Origin: Pseudoselenomonas ruminantium
GTDB lineage: Bacteria; Bacillota; Negativicutes; Selenomonadales; Selenomonadaceae
Reading direction: 5' to 3'
Assembly: GCA_015058625.1 (NCBI GenBank)
Contig: SVCA01000007.1
Location: forward strand, 1 to 64,000
DNA length: 64,000 bases
Below the pieces are notes generated by a model, which saw only the letters and a list, made by a program, of their open reading frames with translations, had not been told where the DNA came from and did not search any database. Positions 55,237-64,000 of the stretch are shown piece by piece (the stretch's first letter is position 1; every line of letters starts with the position of its first letter). A program made the position numbers and the translations under genes.

Positions 55237-56332
55237 TTGTTGACCGTTCCTCCATGATTAGTTCGTATGCTGATTTGAAACCTTCATCCCATACTTTTTG
55301 CTGAAATTTCTCCCATATAGCAGGGCGCATCTTAGACTGAAACAAATCCTTAGAACTACATACGCCCTCTTCCAAAGTCACTGGAAAGACGTTGTTTCCC
55401 TTGGAAACTTCAGACAGGATTTTTTCCGCTTTTTCAGTCAAAGTCACCACCATAGAAATGCCACGGTCATCATCCATGTTTTGCTTGATCTTATTAATGT
55501 TCCAGGCGTCTCCGATGTAAAAATCCCCGGCATGTTCCCTCTTACGGAAAGGACAGTCATAGCAAGCCTGATTAAGAGAGTAGTTATTTAGGAATACAAA
55601 CATATAGGAATCGTTTGTATTCCTAAATGAAGACAAATATTCATTGTGAGCGTACTGTATTTTCATTTGTGCTTCCCACCAACCACGCCTCTTGTATCGG
55701 AAATGCACATATCGAATAACATCCTCATGCCCATGATAATCTCGCAAGTATGACTGCCAAAGATGTACCGCTGGAACACCATGGCAAAACACCTCTAGTG
55801 TCAGCAGATTTTCATAATCCTGCCCCAAACAGCCATGCAAGCCAGCTATCTGGCAGGGAGTTCCCGCATAAAGAACCAAACGCCCCGAACGCAAATCTTC
55901 TTCCACCTCGTGGAAGGTATTGCATGTATCTGCCTGTATGTACTTGCTCTCCATGCACTGATAGATATCATCCGGGTTCTTTATCCGCACCATGTTGACC
56001 GCAGTATATTCGTTGCACCATGCTGCGCCATACACCACACCATGCTTAGAGAAGACATAATCGGATAAGGCCTTGAAAAAACCTCCTGACGAGGAAACGC
56101 CCCTATCAAAGAAATTATTGTTCACAAACAGATCAGCTTTCCTCATGGAATGCTGGGGAATAACAGCCTTGCCAGCCACCGGACAGACTCTCTCACAAGC
56201 ACCACACTCAGTACACAGTTCTCTATCTATGCGTGGCTTCAATCCTCCCGTCTCTTCCTTCAAGGCTATAGCTCCCATAGGACAAGCCACCCTGCAGGCA
56301 CCACAGCCGGTGCATTTCTCATCTGCAACCAT
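55226..56332 (-). CDS. Ferredoxin-FrhB-type flavoprotein paired with pyruvyl transferase
   Basis: ATG 56332 (GAGGAGGG upstream) gives 368 residues. Two 4Fe-4S motifs are near the N-terminus (CTGCGACRVACP and CTECGACERVCP). The rest is a coenzyme F420 hydrogenase/dehydrogenase beta-subunit-like domain (SSSGGFFKALSDY, AGTPCQIAGLHGC, VFCHGVPAVHLW). Genes of this type often accompany polysaccharide pyruvyl transferases in polymer loci; the redox reaction is not established. It overlaps that gene by 14 bases. Confidence 0.75.
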   Translation of the reverse strand: MVADEKCTGCGACRVACPMGAIALKEETGGLKPRIDRELCTECGACERVCPVAGKAVIPQHSMRKADLFVNNNFFDRGVSSSGGFFKALSDYVFSKHGVVYGAAWCNEYTAVNMVRIKNPDDIYQCMESKYIQADTCNTFHEVEEDLRSGRLVLYAGTPCQIAGLHGCLGQDYENLLTLEVFCHGVPAVHLWQSYLRDYHGHEDVIRYVHFRYKRRGWWEAQMKIQYAHNEYLSSFRNTNDSYMFVFLNNYSLNQACYDCPFRKREHAGDFYIGDAWNINKIKQNMDDDRGISMVVTLTEKAEKILSEVSKGNNVFPVTLEEGVCSSKDLFQSKMRPAIWEKFQQKVWDEGFKSAYELIMEERSTNGK

Positions 56333-57431
56333 CAAGAGCCCTCCTCAGCTTATCCCGAGATTCTTCTATATCAACCTTCATATATTTCCCAACAGTCTCA
56401 AAATCTATTGCCGTCTTATAAATTTCCTCTATCTCGTTTGCCTGATGAGCAATACGGCCAAGCAAGCCAAACTTCTTTAAGATACCTTCCTTACGTGGAT
56501 TCTCCAAATTGTCATTGTAAGTAATGAACGGTCGCTGAAATTTCAAGGAAAAAGCTGTGCCATGGAAGGAATGGGTTAGGACAAAAGAAGCATTGGCAAT
56601 AAGCGAAAGCCATTCACGAGGGCCTACATCCACCACATTTTCGATATAATCTGCAAACCGGGGCTGCATCATGCCAAATAGAGCAACCTTCAGCCCCGTA
56701 AGGCGATGAAGTTTCTCAAGCATGGGCAGCATATGCTCCATTTCTTCATCCAAAGTAGCATAACAAGCAATATAGTCTCCCCTACTGCATTCTCCGAAAG
56801 AAGACTCTCTGGCAACTGCCTCCCAATCCTCCCTACTCACCAGGAGGGTTGGATCTAACATCACGCCAATCCTATCCTTCATATGCGGCAAATGCTCAGA
56901 CAGATAATCAGCCCCTGCTTGCTCCCTAATGTAAACTTGACGGAATTTTTCTATATGCTGTGCATAGTTTCCCAACATCTCCCACTTGCAACGACCAATA
57001 GAAGAAGCCAACGCTACCTTATTGTGAGAATCCGTAAAAGCCAGAAAGTATGCACTGGAAGCCATGCGGAAATTCACATTCCAGATTTGGTCGCTGCCAG
57101 TGGCATAGATATCATAATCCTTGTTTCCTTTCAGTTCCTCCTCAGAACTGTACAGGCGCGGACTAAGATTGTATAAAGGCAACCAGCTTTCAAAAGCTGC
57201 TTTTCGCCTCACTAACTCCCCGCGAAATCTTTTCGCAATCTCAGCATCTTCTTCAGATGGCTTATATAGCTTATATGAACGATTGTTATCAACACGCGGA
57301 TGTCTGAAATCAATAAGTTCACATTCATAACCCAATGCCTCAATATTTTTCTGTCCTGCATACGACTGCAACATCGAGCCATAATTGAACCAGTTATGCA
57401 ATGTAATAATGCCAACCCTTTTCTTCTCCAT
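56319..57431 (-). CDS. Polysaccharide pyruvyl transferase
   Basis: ATG 57431 (AGGAG eight bases upstream) gives 370 residues. VGIITLHNWFNYGSMLQSYA, IYATGSDQIWN, GVMLDPTLLVSREDW and FVLTHSFHGTAFSLKFQRPFI are hallmarks of the PS_pyruv_trans family (CsaB/WcaK). It would attach a pyruvate ketal from phosphoenolpyruvate to a glycan sugar. It overlaps the flavoprotein gene downstream. Confidence 0.85.
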   Translation of the reverse strand: MEKKRVGIITLHNWFNYGSMLQSYAGQKNIEALGYECELIDFRHPRVDNNRSYKLYKPSEEDAEIAKRFRGELVRRKAAFESWLPLYNLSPRLYSSEEELKGNKDYDIYATGSDQIWNVNFRMASSAYFLAFTDSHNKVALASSIGRCKWEMLGNYAQHIEKFRQVYIREQAGADYLSEHLPHMKDRIGVMLDPTLLVSREDWEAVARESSFGECSRGDYIACYATLDEEMEHMLPMLEKLHRLTGLKVALFGMMQPRFADYIENVVDVGPREWLSLIANASFVLTHSFHGTAFSLKFQRPFITYNDNLENPRKEGILKKFGLLGRIAHQANEIEEIYKTAIDFETVGKYMKVDIEESRDKLRRALDGCR

Positions 57432-57469
57432 CACGTCCACTCCTGCTAAAATCTGAGATGAGCATTTTA

Positions 57470-58228
57470 TCAGACATGATATGTCTGATGTATATTTAAC
57501 ATTTCAGTCCAAGCCAGCCAGTGCTCCGTCATGCAGGAAGCAATCTTGGCCGTGTCTTCTGCTCCGATATTGAAAAGAACATCCAAAACCGAAAGATATG
57601 GAACAAATTGTCCAGTACTATTATTATATTGTCTATAAGGTATAGGAACCGCATCCTGGAAATACACTGGAATATCACGCAACGGGAAAACACCATCTTC
57701 ATTCATATAGGGAAACGAACCGTGTGCTTGATAAAAGCTGTCCGCATGAACTTCATGCAAAAGATTCTTCACAAGTTCTGAGCGCGCTCCTATAGCGTGA
57801 AGTTCAGAACTCCGTATAAATTCAGTTTTAGCTCCTATAAGAGAACTTATGCATTCTATCAACTCCATATTTTGTTTTGCTAAATTTTCTTTAGGCTGCA
57901 CTATCAATGGCTCTATTTTGTCTTTATATGCTGAGAAATATGGCGTTTTGTGATAGTTTAATTCTATACTTTTCCACAACTTGGTACGCCACGGCAAGTC
58001 CTCCCGGATTTCGACCTCATTTATTTTCTGCTGATATACGCCCTTTTTCTTGACTGGAACCGTAATGTCAGTAACATTTTGTTTTCCAAAAAGCAATCTG
58101 TTTCTTTGATGGTAGCTTTTTCGAACAAACTGAAAATCATCACAAAAGACGAATAAATCCACTTTCATTATCAGTTCAAAATATCCAAGCCAAGGAAGAA
58201 AAGTCGGCTGCATCATCGCTACTTTCAC
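57470..58228 (-). CDS. WbqC-family protein
   Basis: 252 residues. GTG 58228 is used (GTGGAGTGAG upstream), just after the pseI stop. KVAMMQPTFLPWLGYFELIMKVDLFVFCDDFQFVRKSYHQRNRL and DVLFNIG are the WbqC signatures. The reaction is not settled; the family occurs in O-antigen and Pse/Leg loci, sometimes proposed to modify amino sugars. Its place between pseI and the pyruvyl transferase suggests a glycan-tailoring role. Confidence 0.8.
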   Translation of the reverse strand: MKVAMMQPTFLPWLGYFELIMKVDLFVFCDDFQFVRKSYHQRNRLLFGKQNVTDITVPVKKKGVYQQKINEVEIREDLPWRTKLWKSIELNYHKTPYFSAYKDKIEPLIVQPKENLAKQNMELIECISSLIGAKTEFIRSSELHAIGARSELVKNLLHEVHADSFYQAHGSFPYMNEDGVFPLRDIPVYFQDAVPIPYRQYNNSTGQFVPYLSVLDVLFNIGAEDTAKIASCMTEHWLAWTEMLNIHQTYHV

Positions 58229-58234
58229 TTTATC

Positions 58235-59266
58235 TCACTCCACAAGTTCCCACGAAAGAGGTGTTCCAAAGGCAATGTCAACTTTCGCCGTCTTGCCCAA
58301 CACCTGGGGCAGGTATTTGGGTGGCAAGCCATCATATGGACGTATGCTACGAACGTTCTCATTAGTAAGTATCGTCCCTGCCGGAATATCCTGCACTGCA
58401 AAAAGGCTACGGCGGCACTTGTACTCCTCTGCCTCTGCTTCAGTTGGCCCATACTGGACTTTCCCACGCATCAGAGTAGCTTCCTGCACTGCTTTCACCA
58501 TGGCCTTAAATTCTGCTGGCTCCATTGAAAAGGCTGAATCCTGGCTTTTTTCATTCCTTGAAAGACAGAAATGTTTTTCAATCACACATGCACCTTGGGC
58601 GACTGCTACTACATCGGCCATGTGCCCCATGCTATGGTCTGAAAGCCCTAAGGGTACGCCAAAAGACTGCATGTCACTTAATGTGGCAAGGTTCAAGTTA
58701 GTTGGATTAGTAGGATACTCACTACAGCACTTCAATAGAACAACATCGTCGTTACCCGCACGATGGCATGCATCCAGTGCCTCCTGAATTTCCCCCTTGC
58801 TCCCCATACCGCAACTGATAATCATGGTCTTGCCAAGTCTTGCCGCATATTCAATCAAGGGGATATCCACCAACTCAAAGGAGGCAATCTTATATGCCTC
58901 GCAGTTCATCCCAGACAAGAAATCGACCGCCGTAAAATCAAAAGGGGTACTCAAAAAGTCCAAACCTATCTTCTCACAGTACTCCTTAATCTTCGGTTGC
59001 CATTCCCACGGTGTAAACGCCTCTTCGTAAAGGTCGTGAAGATTGTAACCATCCCATAAACCACCATGAATTTGAAAACAAGGTGCCTCACAGTCAATAG
59101 TGATGGTATCTGCCGTGTATGTCTGTATTTTGAGACAATCAGCACCAGCCTCTTTAGCAGCTTTCACTATCTCCATAGCTTTTTCCAACTGCCCAGCATG
59201 GTTAGCACTCATTTCTGCTATGATGTAGATACCACCACTACTTATTTTTTCATGCAGATGAAACAT
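58235..59266 (-). CDS. pseI: Pseudaminic acid synthase
   Basis: 343 residues, ATG 59266 overlapping pseF by 17 bases. NeuB-family barrel motifs: IYIIAEMSANHAGQLEKAM, CLKIQTYTADTITI, LDFLSTPFDFTAVDFL, GLSDHSMG and VIEKHFCLSR, then a C-terminal SAF domain (RRSLFAVQDIPAGTILTNENV). It condenses the PseG product with phosphoenolpyruvate. TADTITID and the operon context favour pseudaminic over sialic or legionaminic acid. Confidence 0.85.
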   Translation of the reverse strand: MFHLHEKISSGGIYIIAEMSANHAGQLEKAMEIVKAAKEAGADCLKIQTYTADTITIDCEAPCFQIHGGLWDGYNLHDLYEEAFTPWEWQPKIKEYCEKIGLDFLSTPFDFTAVDFLSGMNCEAYKIASFELVDIPLIEYAARLGKTMIISCGMGSKGEIQEALDACHRAGNDDVVLLKCCSEYPTNPTNLNLATLSDMQSFGVPLGLSDHSMGHMADVVAVAQGACVIEKHFCLSRNEKSQDSAFSMEPAEFKAMVKAVQEATLMRGKVQYGPTEAEAEEYKCRRSLFAVQDIPAGTILTNENVRSIRPYDGLPPKYLPQVLGKTAKVDIAFGTPLSWELVE

Positions 59267-59954
59267 GTCTGCTTCCTTTCTTCTGCTGCATTAACTGAAA
59301 CTTCATCTCTGCCAGTTGCCAATCAGATGGATTATCTATGTCCTGCACCTCGAGTTCTGGCAAAATATAAGGTACAATACGATTATCGCTGAACGTCATA
59401 TAAGCCGATAGCCTGTAAAAAGCAAATTGACCTGCATCATGGTAAACCGGCTCCAAGTCCTGGCTTCTAGTTGTGTAAAATTCAGGGTGGGCATACACCA
59501 AATACCCATCTCTAATGACATTGCTACGCTGAGGTGGAAAAGCATACTCTGCTACCGCCAACACCTGCTCCACATCTCCACACAATTTGTCATGTGCCTG
59601 TATCAACTTCTCACCATCCACAAAAGGTGCAGTGGCATATAAACAACACATCTCTTGAAAAATTCGCCCCTGCGTCTTATATGTTGCGAGTACTTCCCGC
59701 AATACATCATCGACATTACTGCAATCATCCGATGTCTCTGCGCTACGCCGAAAAGGCACTTTCGCACCATATTTTTCAGCAATCTCTGCTATCTCATCAT
59801 CGTCTGTGGAAACCATCACCTCATCAAACAGATTACTCTCTAATGCTGCTTCTATAGAGTATGCCAGAATTGGTTTTCCACAAAAATTCTTTATATTCTT
59901 CCTGGGAATACGCTTGCTGCCTCCACGGGCAGTTATAACAGCAACAGCACTCAT
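59250..59954 (-). CDS. pseF: CMP-pseudaminic acid synthetase (cytidylyltransferase)
   Basis: 234 residues, ATG 59954 overlapping pseC by four bases. VAVITARGGSKRIPRKNIKNF and VMVSTDDDEIAEIAEKYGA are CMP-sialate-synthetase motifs, and VPFRRSAETSDD fits PseF. It activates pseudaminic acid with CTP. Overlap with pseC and pseI makes a tight translational unit. Confidence 0.85.
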   Translation of the reverse strand: MSAVAVITARGGSKRIPRKNIKNFCGKPILAYSIEAALESNLFDEVMVSTDDDEIAEIAEKYGAKVPFRRSAETSDDCSNVDDVLREVLATYKTQGRIFQEMCCLYATAPFVDGEKLIQAHDKLCGDVEQVLAVAEYAFPPQRSNVIRDGYLVYAHPEFYTTRSQDLEPVYHDAGQFAFYRLSAYMTFSDNRIVPYILPELEVQDIDNPSDWQLAEMKFQLMQQKKGSRHVSSA

Positions 59955-61111
59955 AGCGTTAAGACCTCTCTCAGATTTTTAACTACTTCCTCCTGCTGCT
60001 TATCTGTCAAGGAAAAGTAAAGCGGCAATGTCAACGCTTCTTCATAATAGCGCATGGCTTCCGGGCATTCCTCCTTCTTGTGCCCAAGCTTCTCATAGTA
60101 CGGCTGCGTATGCACCGGAATATAGTGCAGATTCAGCACAAAGCCGCGCTTACGCATTTCCCCGAATATTTCCTTCTTGGTGAGCTTGACCCGATCAAGC
60201 TGCACCCGTACAGAATATATATGCCAAGACGGATTCGCATCAGGAATAACGCCCGGCAAAGTAACGGGCAAGCCCTTCAGCAAGTCATTATATCTGTCTG
60301 TCAGGTAACGACGCCGCTGCACAAACTCCTCCAAGCGCTTCATCTGACTATAGCCAAGCGATGCCTGTATGTCTGTCATACGATAGTTGAAGCCCAGCTC
60401 CAGCTGCTGGTAATACCAGGAGCCATCAGCTTCGTGAGTCATGAGATCAGGATTTCTCGTGATGCCATGACTGCGATAAAGACACAGTTTATCATATAGT
60501 GCCTTGTTGTTCGTAAGAACCATCCCACCCTCGCCGGTAGTAATAATCTTCACTGGATGGAAACTGAACACAGCCATATCCGAGAATTGGCATGAGCCAA
60601 CTTTGCCGCCCATATAATCTGCCCCTACACCATGAGAAGCATCCTCCAGCACGGTAAAACCATACTCCTTTGCCAATTCCCATATACGTTTCATATCACA
60701 TGATTGTCCTGCCATATGCACAGGAACAACAACCTTAGGAAGCTTGTCTGCCTGCTTGGCATCCTTTAGCTTTTCTTCGAGCTTTTCTACACTTATATTG
60801 TAGGTATCGATGTCAATATCCACAAAATCAACATCTGCTCCACAATAACGTCCACAATTAGCTGAAGCTACAAAGGTTATAGGACTTGTCCACAAGACAT
60901 CTCCCCTGTCCAAACCAGCAGCCAGGCAGGCAATATGCAGAGCAGATGTAGCGTTTGTAACTGCTACTGCATATTTTGCACCACAATAATCCGCTACACA
61001 TCGCTCAAAGCGTTCAATCATAGGCCCTTGCGTCAGGAAATCTGAACGAAGCACTTCTACAACACTCTGTATATCTTCATCATTTACATTTTGTTTGCCA
61101 TAATAAATCAT
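59951..61111 (-). CDS. pseC: UDP-4-keto-6-deoxy-sugar aminotransferase
   Basis: ATG 61111 (MIYYGKQNVNDEDI) gives 386 residues; the ribosome site is weak, so coupling to the preceding methyltransferase frame is likely. DegT-family motifs: TNATSALHIACLAAGLDRGD, LEDASHGVGADY, FSFHPVKIITTGEGGM with the PLP lysine in HPVK, and NYRMTDIQASLG. It makes UDP-4-amino-4,6-dideoxy-AltNAc in the pathway. Intact. Confidence 0.85.
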   Translation of the reverse strand: MIYYGKQNVNDEDIQSVVEVLRSDFLTQGPMIERFERCVADYCGAKYAVAVTNATSALHIACLAAGLDRGDVLWTSPITFVASANCGRYCGADVDFVDIDIDTYNISVEKLEEKLKDAKQADKLPKVVVPVHMAGQSCDMKRIWELAKEYGFTVLEDASHGVGADYMGGKVGSCQFSDMAVFSFHPVKIITTGEGGMVLTNNKALYDKLCLYRSHGITRNPDLMTHEADGSWYYQQLELGFNYRMTDIQASLGYSQMKRLEEFVQRRRYLTDRYNDLLKGLPVTLPGVIPDANPSWHIYSVRVQLDRVKLTKKEIFGEMRKRGFVLNLHYIPVHTQPYYEKLGHKKEECPEAMRYYEEALTLPLYFSLTDKQQEEVVKNLREVLTL

Positions 61112-61124
61112 TTTTTCATACCCG

Positions 61125-62049
61125 TTAGAAATAATCCGACATTTTAGTTGCAACCACCGCATATTCACTCAATAAGCATGGCACACCGTTAATAATAGGA
61201 TACGCCAGCATGCTTTCTTTCGAATAATATACATTACCCATTATTTCCATATTACTATGGGTCAATGGGCACACGTAATTGATCCCTTTTATCTCTTTCT
61301 CGCTAGATTCCTCTAATGGATGTTTTCTAATTATCATCAAACCTGTAGGATTCAAAGGATTGGCTGACTCCCCATATAACTCCCACGTCAAAACATCATA
61401 TTTCAGCGATTTTGCAGTCTGATACAAATTTTTTATATATCCGTTTCTCTCCATTCTAGCCTTGGCTTCTGCACTCGCAAATTCATACGCTGGCTCCAAT
61501 AAAATCAAATATTCCCGCGCAACGCGATACAATTCTTTTAGCAAATCTGCTTCATGTCCACCATTTGGTTCCATTGCGTGATTTGTATAAACGATGTCCA
61601 CCGAAGAATTTGCCAAAGGCAGTGAAAACATATCAGCCATGGCCAAAACGGGCATTCTATCCCCCTTGCCAAGATTCTTCTTTGAAAAATCCTGTCCTGC
61701 TCTGACTCGTGACCAGGATATGTCCACCCCCCCCTGAACAAACATCCTTGTTGAGAAGATTTATAAAAGGTATCAGTGTTGTTGCTTCTCCAACGCCTGC
61801 CTCAAAAACAGATTTCTTACTACCTGGCAATTCCTCAAATATTCTTACCAATCGCTCCAAGTATTTGTCTTTCCATTTTGGATTTACTAAATACCCTTCT
61901 ATATAGCTTCCTGCCTGAAAATCATAGGATATCATAATATCATCCGTTGAATTCTCATGGCTACCCGATAAATCTCTTAGGTATTGCATTATATTGGAAT
62001 TTGCCTCATATATGCTGCGAATTCTTGACAGCAAAGATAATTTGTCCAT
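61125..62049 (-). pseudogene. Phase-variable methyltransferase-like gene, OFF by a G8 tract
   Basis: ATG 62049 (GGAGG four bases upstream) starts MDKLSLLSRIRSIYEANSN. The frame holds the SAM-binding-like VFEAGVGEATTLIPFINLL and is lost at a run of eight G (C 61727-61734 on the plus strand); it stops at 61657. One frame over, VDISWSRVRAGQDFSKKNL, DIVYTNHAMEPNGGHEADLLKELYRV and a C-terminus to 61125 complete the protein. Seven or ten G would give a full protein of 307-308 residues. It lies between pseB and pseC, where a tailoring gene would sit. Loss by simple decay is possible, but no other defect is seen. Confidence 0.8.
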
Positions 62050-62082
62050 AGAGCCTCCAATTGCCAACATCATATCAAGCCA

Positions 62083-63069
<987 letters not shown>

Positions 63070-63234
63070 TCATCGCCTCCTGCTATATGATATGATTCAC
63101 TTCTACATTCCATATAATAAATAAGCTTCACTGCCTTAATATCTAGCTGAATAACAGAACTAGCATCACACAATATCCATCGAATCTAACAACAAGAATA
63201 CTTTTATTTTTCGATCTGACTTTCTCACTTCAAT

Positions 63235-63819
63235 TTATGCCATACCATTTATAGTTTCTTTATTATCCTCCTTATATAATGGTATCCCCGTAACAAAAAG
63301 AGCAGCACGAAACCCCTTATCCTTAGTAACCACATATAAGTCTAAGTCTTTGTAACTTTTAGCTGTTCCAGCGATAATAGCATCCAGTGATCCAAACCGA
63401 AATCTTACTGCTCTTTCTATAAATGATGATGCCTCTTGTAAAACATTTTTGTTTATATCTAAGACTTTTACACTTAAAACATCGCTCTCACCAGCCAGAA
63501 TGTCTTTCAATAATTTTCTCAGAGCACCTATTCTCTTTGATGGCCATTTTTTCCGTGGCGCTTCCACACGGCACCTGTTAGAGCACATCCCAAAATTCCC
63601 ATCTTCTAACTCTATTTGACGTTTGCATTGTTGCCAATCATTTGTTCCGCCTCTAGCGTATTTACCTATTACAGAAATTATTTCAATTTGTGTAATATAT
63701 GATATATAGCACTCCCCCTTTTGTGCCTCTTTTAATCCAAATTCAAAAGAGTCTTCTGTGCTCCCTTCTCCTTGTCGCAAAACGTCAAAGAATACATTTG
63801 TATCTATGAGATAGTTCAT
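63235..63819 (-). CDS. PIN-domain toxin (VapC-like)
   Basis: 194 residues, ATG 63819 overlapping the upstream stop (ATGA). MNYLIDTNVFFDVLRQ has the first Asp; IEIISVIGKYARG the Glu; RFGSLDAIIAGTAKSY and VVTKDKGFR the later acidic residues. A central insert of about 40 residues (75-115) makes it longer than a usual ~130-residue VapC. It is predicted to be an RNA-cutting toxin neutralised by the upstream gene product. Confidence 0.75.
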   Translation of the reverse strand: MNYLIDTNVFFDVLRQGEGSTEDSFEFGLKEAQKGECYISYITQIEIISVIGKYARGGTNDWQQCKRQIELEDGNFGMCSNRCRVEAPRKKWPSKRIGALRKLLKDILAGESDVLSVKVLDINKNVLQEASSFIERAVRFRFGSLDAIIAGTAKSYKDLDLYVVTKDKGFRAALFVTGIPLYKEDNKETINGMA

Positions 63820-64000
63820 GATACTATGGCATCCTCTCTTAATAATTTTTTTACTCCAATTTCATCGAGGGGTTTGAGTTTATCTTTAATAATCTTTACA
63901 AGCTCACTTAAATCCGCACTTCCTCCTTTATTTATGTATCCATCAATACCAATATTGGTAAGTTTTTTTATATCTTCAAAAGCTTCATAATTTGTGTAAA
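63817..64000 (-). CDS. Presumed antitoxin, partial
   Basis: The frame enters from the window edge and reads NYEAFEDIKKLTNIGIDGYI...LSELVKIIKDKLKPLDEIGVKKLLREDAIVS to a TGA at 63817-63819 that overlaps the toxin ATG. The start is outside the window. No DNA-binding motif can be judged; its place and coupling suggest the antitoxin. Confidence 0.5.

Overview
The window looks like chromosomal DNA of an anaerobic, Gram-negative-type Firmicute. I favour the Negativicutes (Selenomonas-like), because of the mix of pseudaminic acid and O-antigen-type genes, Firmicute-type ribosome binding sites (AGGAGG), an Rpn-family nuclease gene and a clostridial-type integrated element. This is inference from gene content; there is no rRNA or housekeeping marker in the window.

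Layout. (1) 1-5 kb, minus strand: a decayed end of a surface-polysaccharide locus. It holds a nonsense-mutated glycerophosphodiesterase/cytidylyltransferase fusion, an apparently intact cytidylyltransferase-oxidoreductase, a metallophosphoesterase cut by an amber codon, and the beta-propeller half of a phosphotransferase-like protein. (2) 5-6 kb, plus strand: a self-contained Rpn nuclease gene with promoter and terminator. (3) 6-13 kb, minus strand: a rotting integrated element (two tandem large serine recombinases, amidoligase, DUF5049, DUF4314, a 'virulence-protein'-type gene, a DNA polymerase/DNA methyltransferase chimera, DUF2815, DUF2800, an HTH regulator). (4) 13-15 kb: a divergent XRE-regulator module. 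(5) 15-27.5 kb: a pile of insertion sequences (IS4-type, IS66 with tnpABC, IS110, IS3, and a second IS66-type element with one ORF) enclosing gene fragments and a TIR-STAND-TPR defence-like protein. (6) 27.6-30.3 kb: a TrlF-type PHP/ATPase with an in-frame amber codon. (7) 30.4-63.1 kb, all minus strand: a ~33 kb surface-glycan operon. (8) 63.2-64 kb: a PIN toxin and the end of its presumed antitoxin.

How the glycan genes work together. Transcription runs from pseB (63 kb) downwards. PseB, PseC, PseG, PseI and PseF are present and would turn UDP-GlcNAc into CMP-pseudaminic acid; PseH is not visible. A WbqC-family protein, a pyruvyl transferase with an iron-sulfur flavoprotein partner and several methyltransferases probably decorate the sugar or glycan. 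Downstream lie GT2, GT8 and GT9-like glycosyltransferases, a TagF-like glycerophosphotransferase, a WecE-like transaminase, an IspD/TarI cytidylyltransferase with an SDR enzyme, a nucleotidyltransferase-kinase fusion, ManA and a ribulose-phosphate-3-epimerase-type enzyme. Together they suggest a phosphate-linked, amino-sugar-rich glycan (LPS O-chain, capsule or flagellin glycan).

The main things to follow up are a broken methyltransferase gene with a G8 tract beside pseB (likely phase variation) and other G7-G8 tracts in the same pathway; one Rossmann-like module fused to about nine unrelated enzymes; a PseG-aminotransferase fusion; five in-frame TAG codons in otherwise readable genes; repeated single-base homopolymer frameshifts in the IS genes; the TIR-STAND-TPR gene; and structured non-coding DNA around the IS110 transposase.
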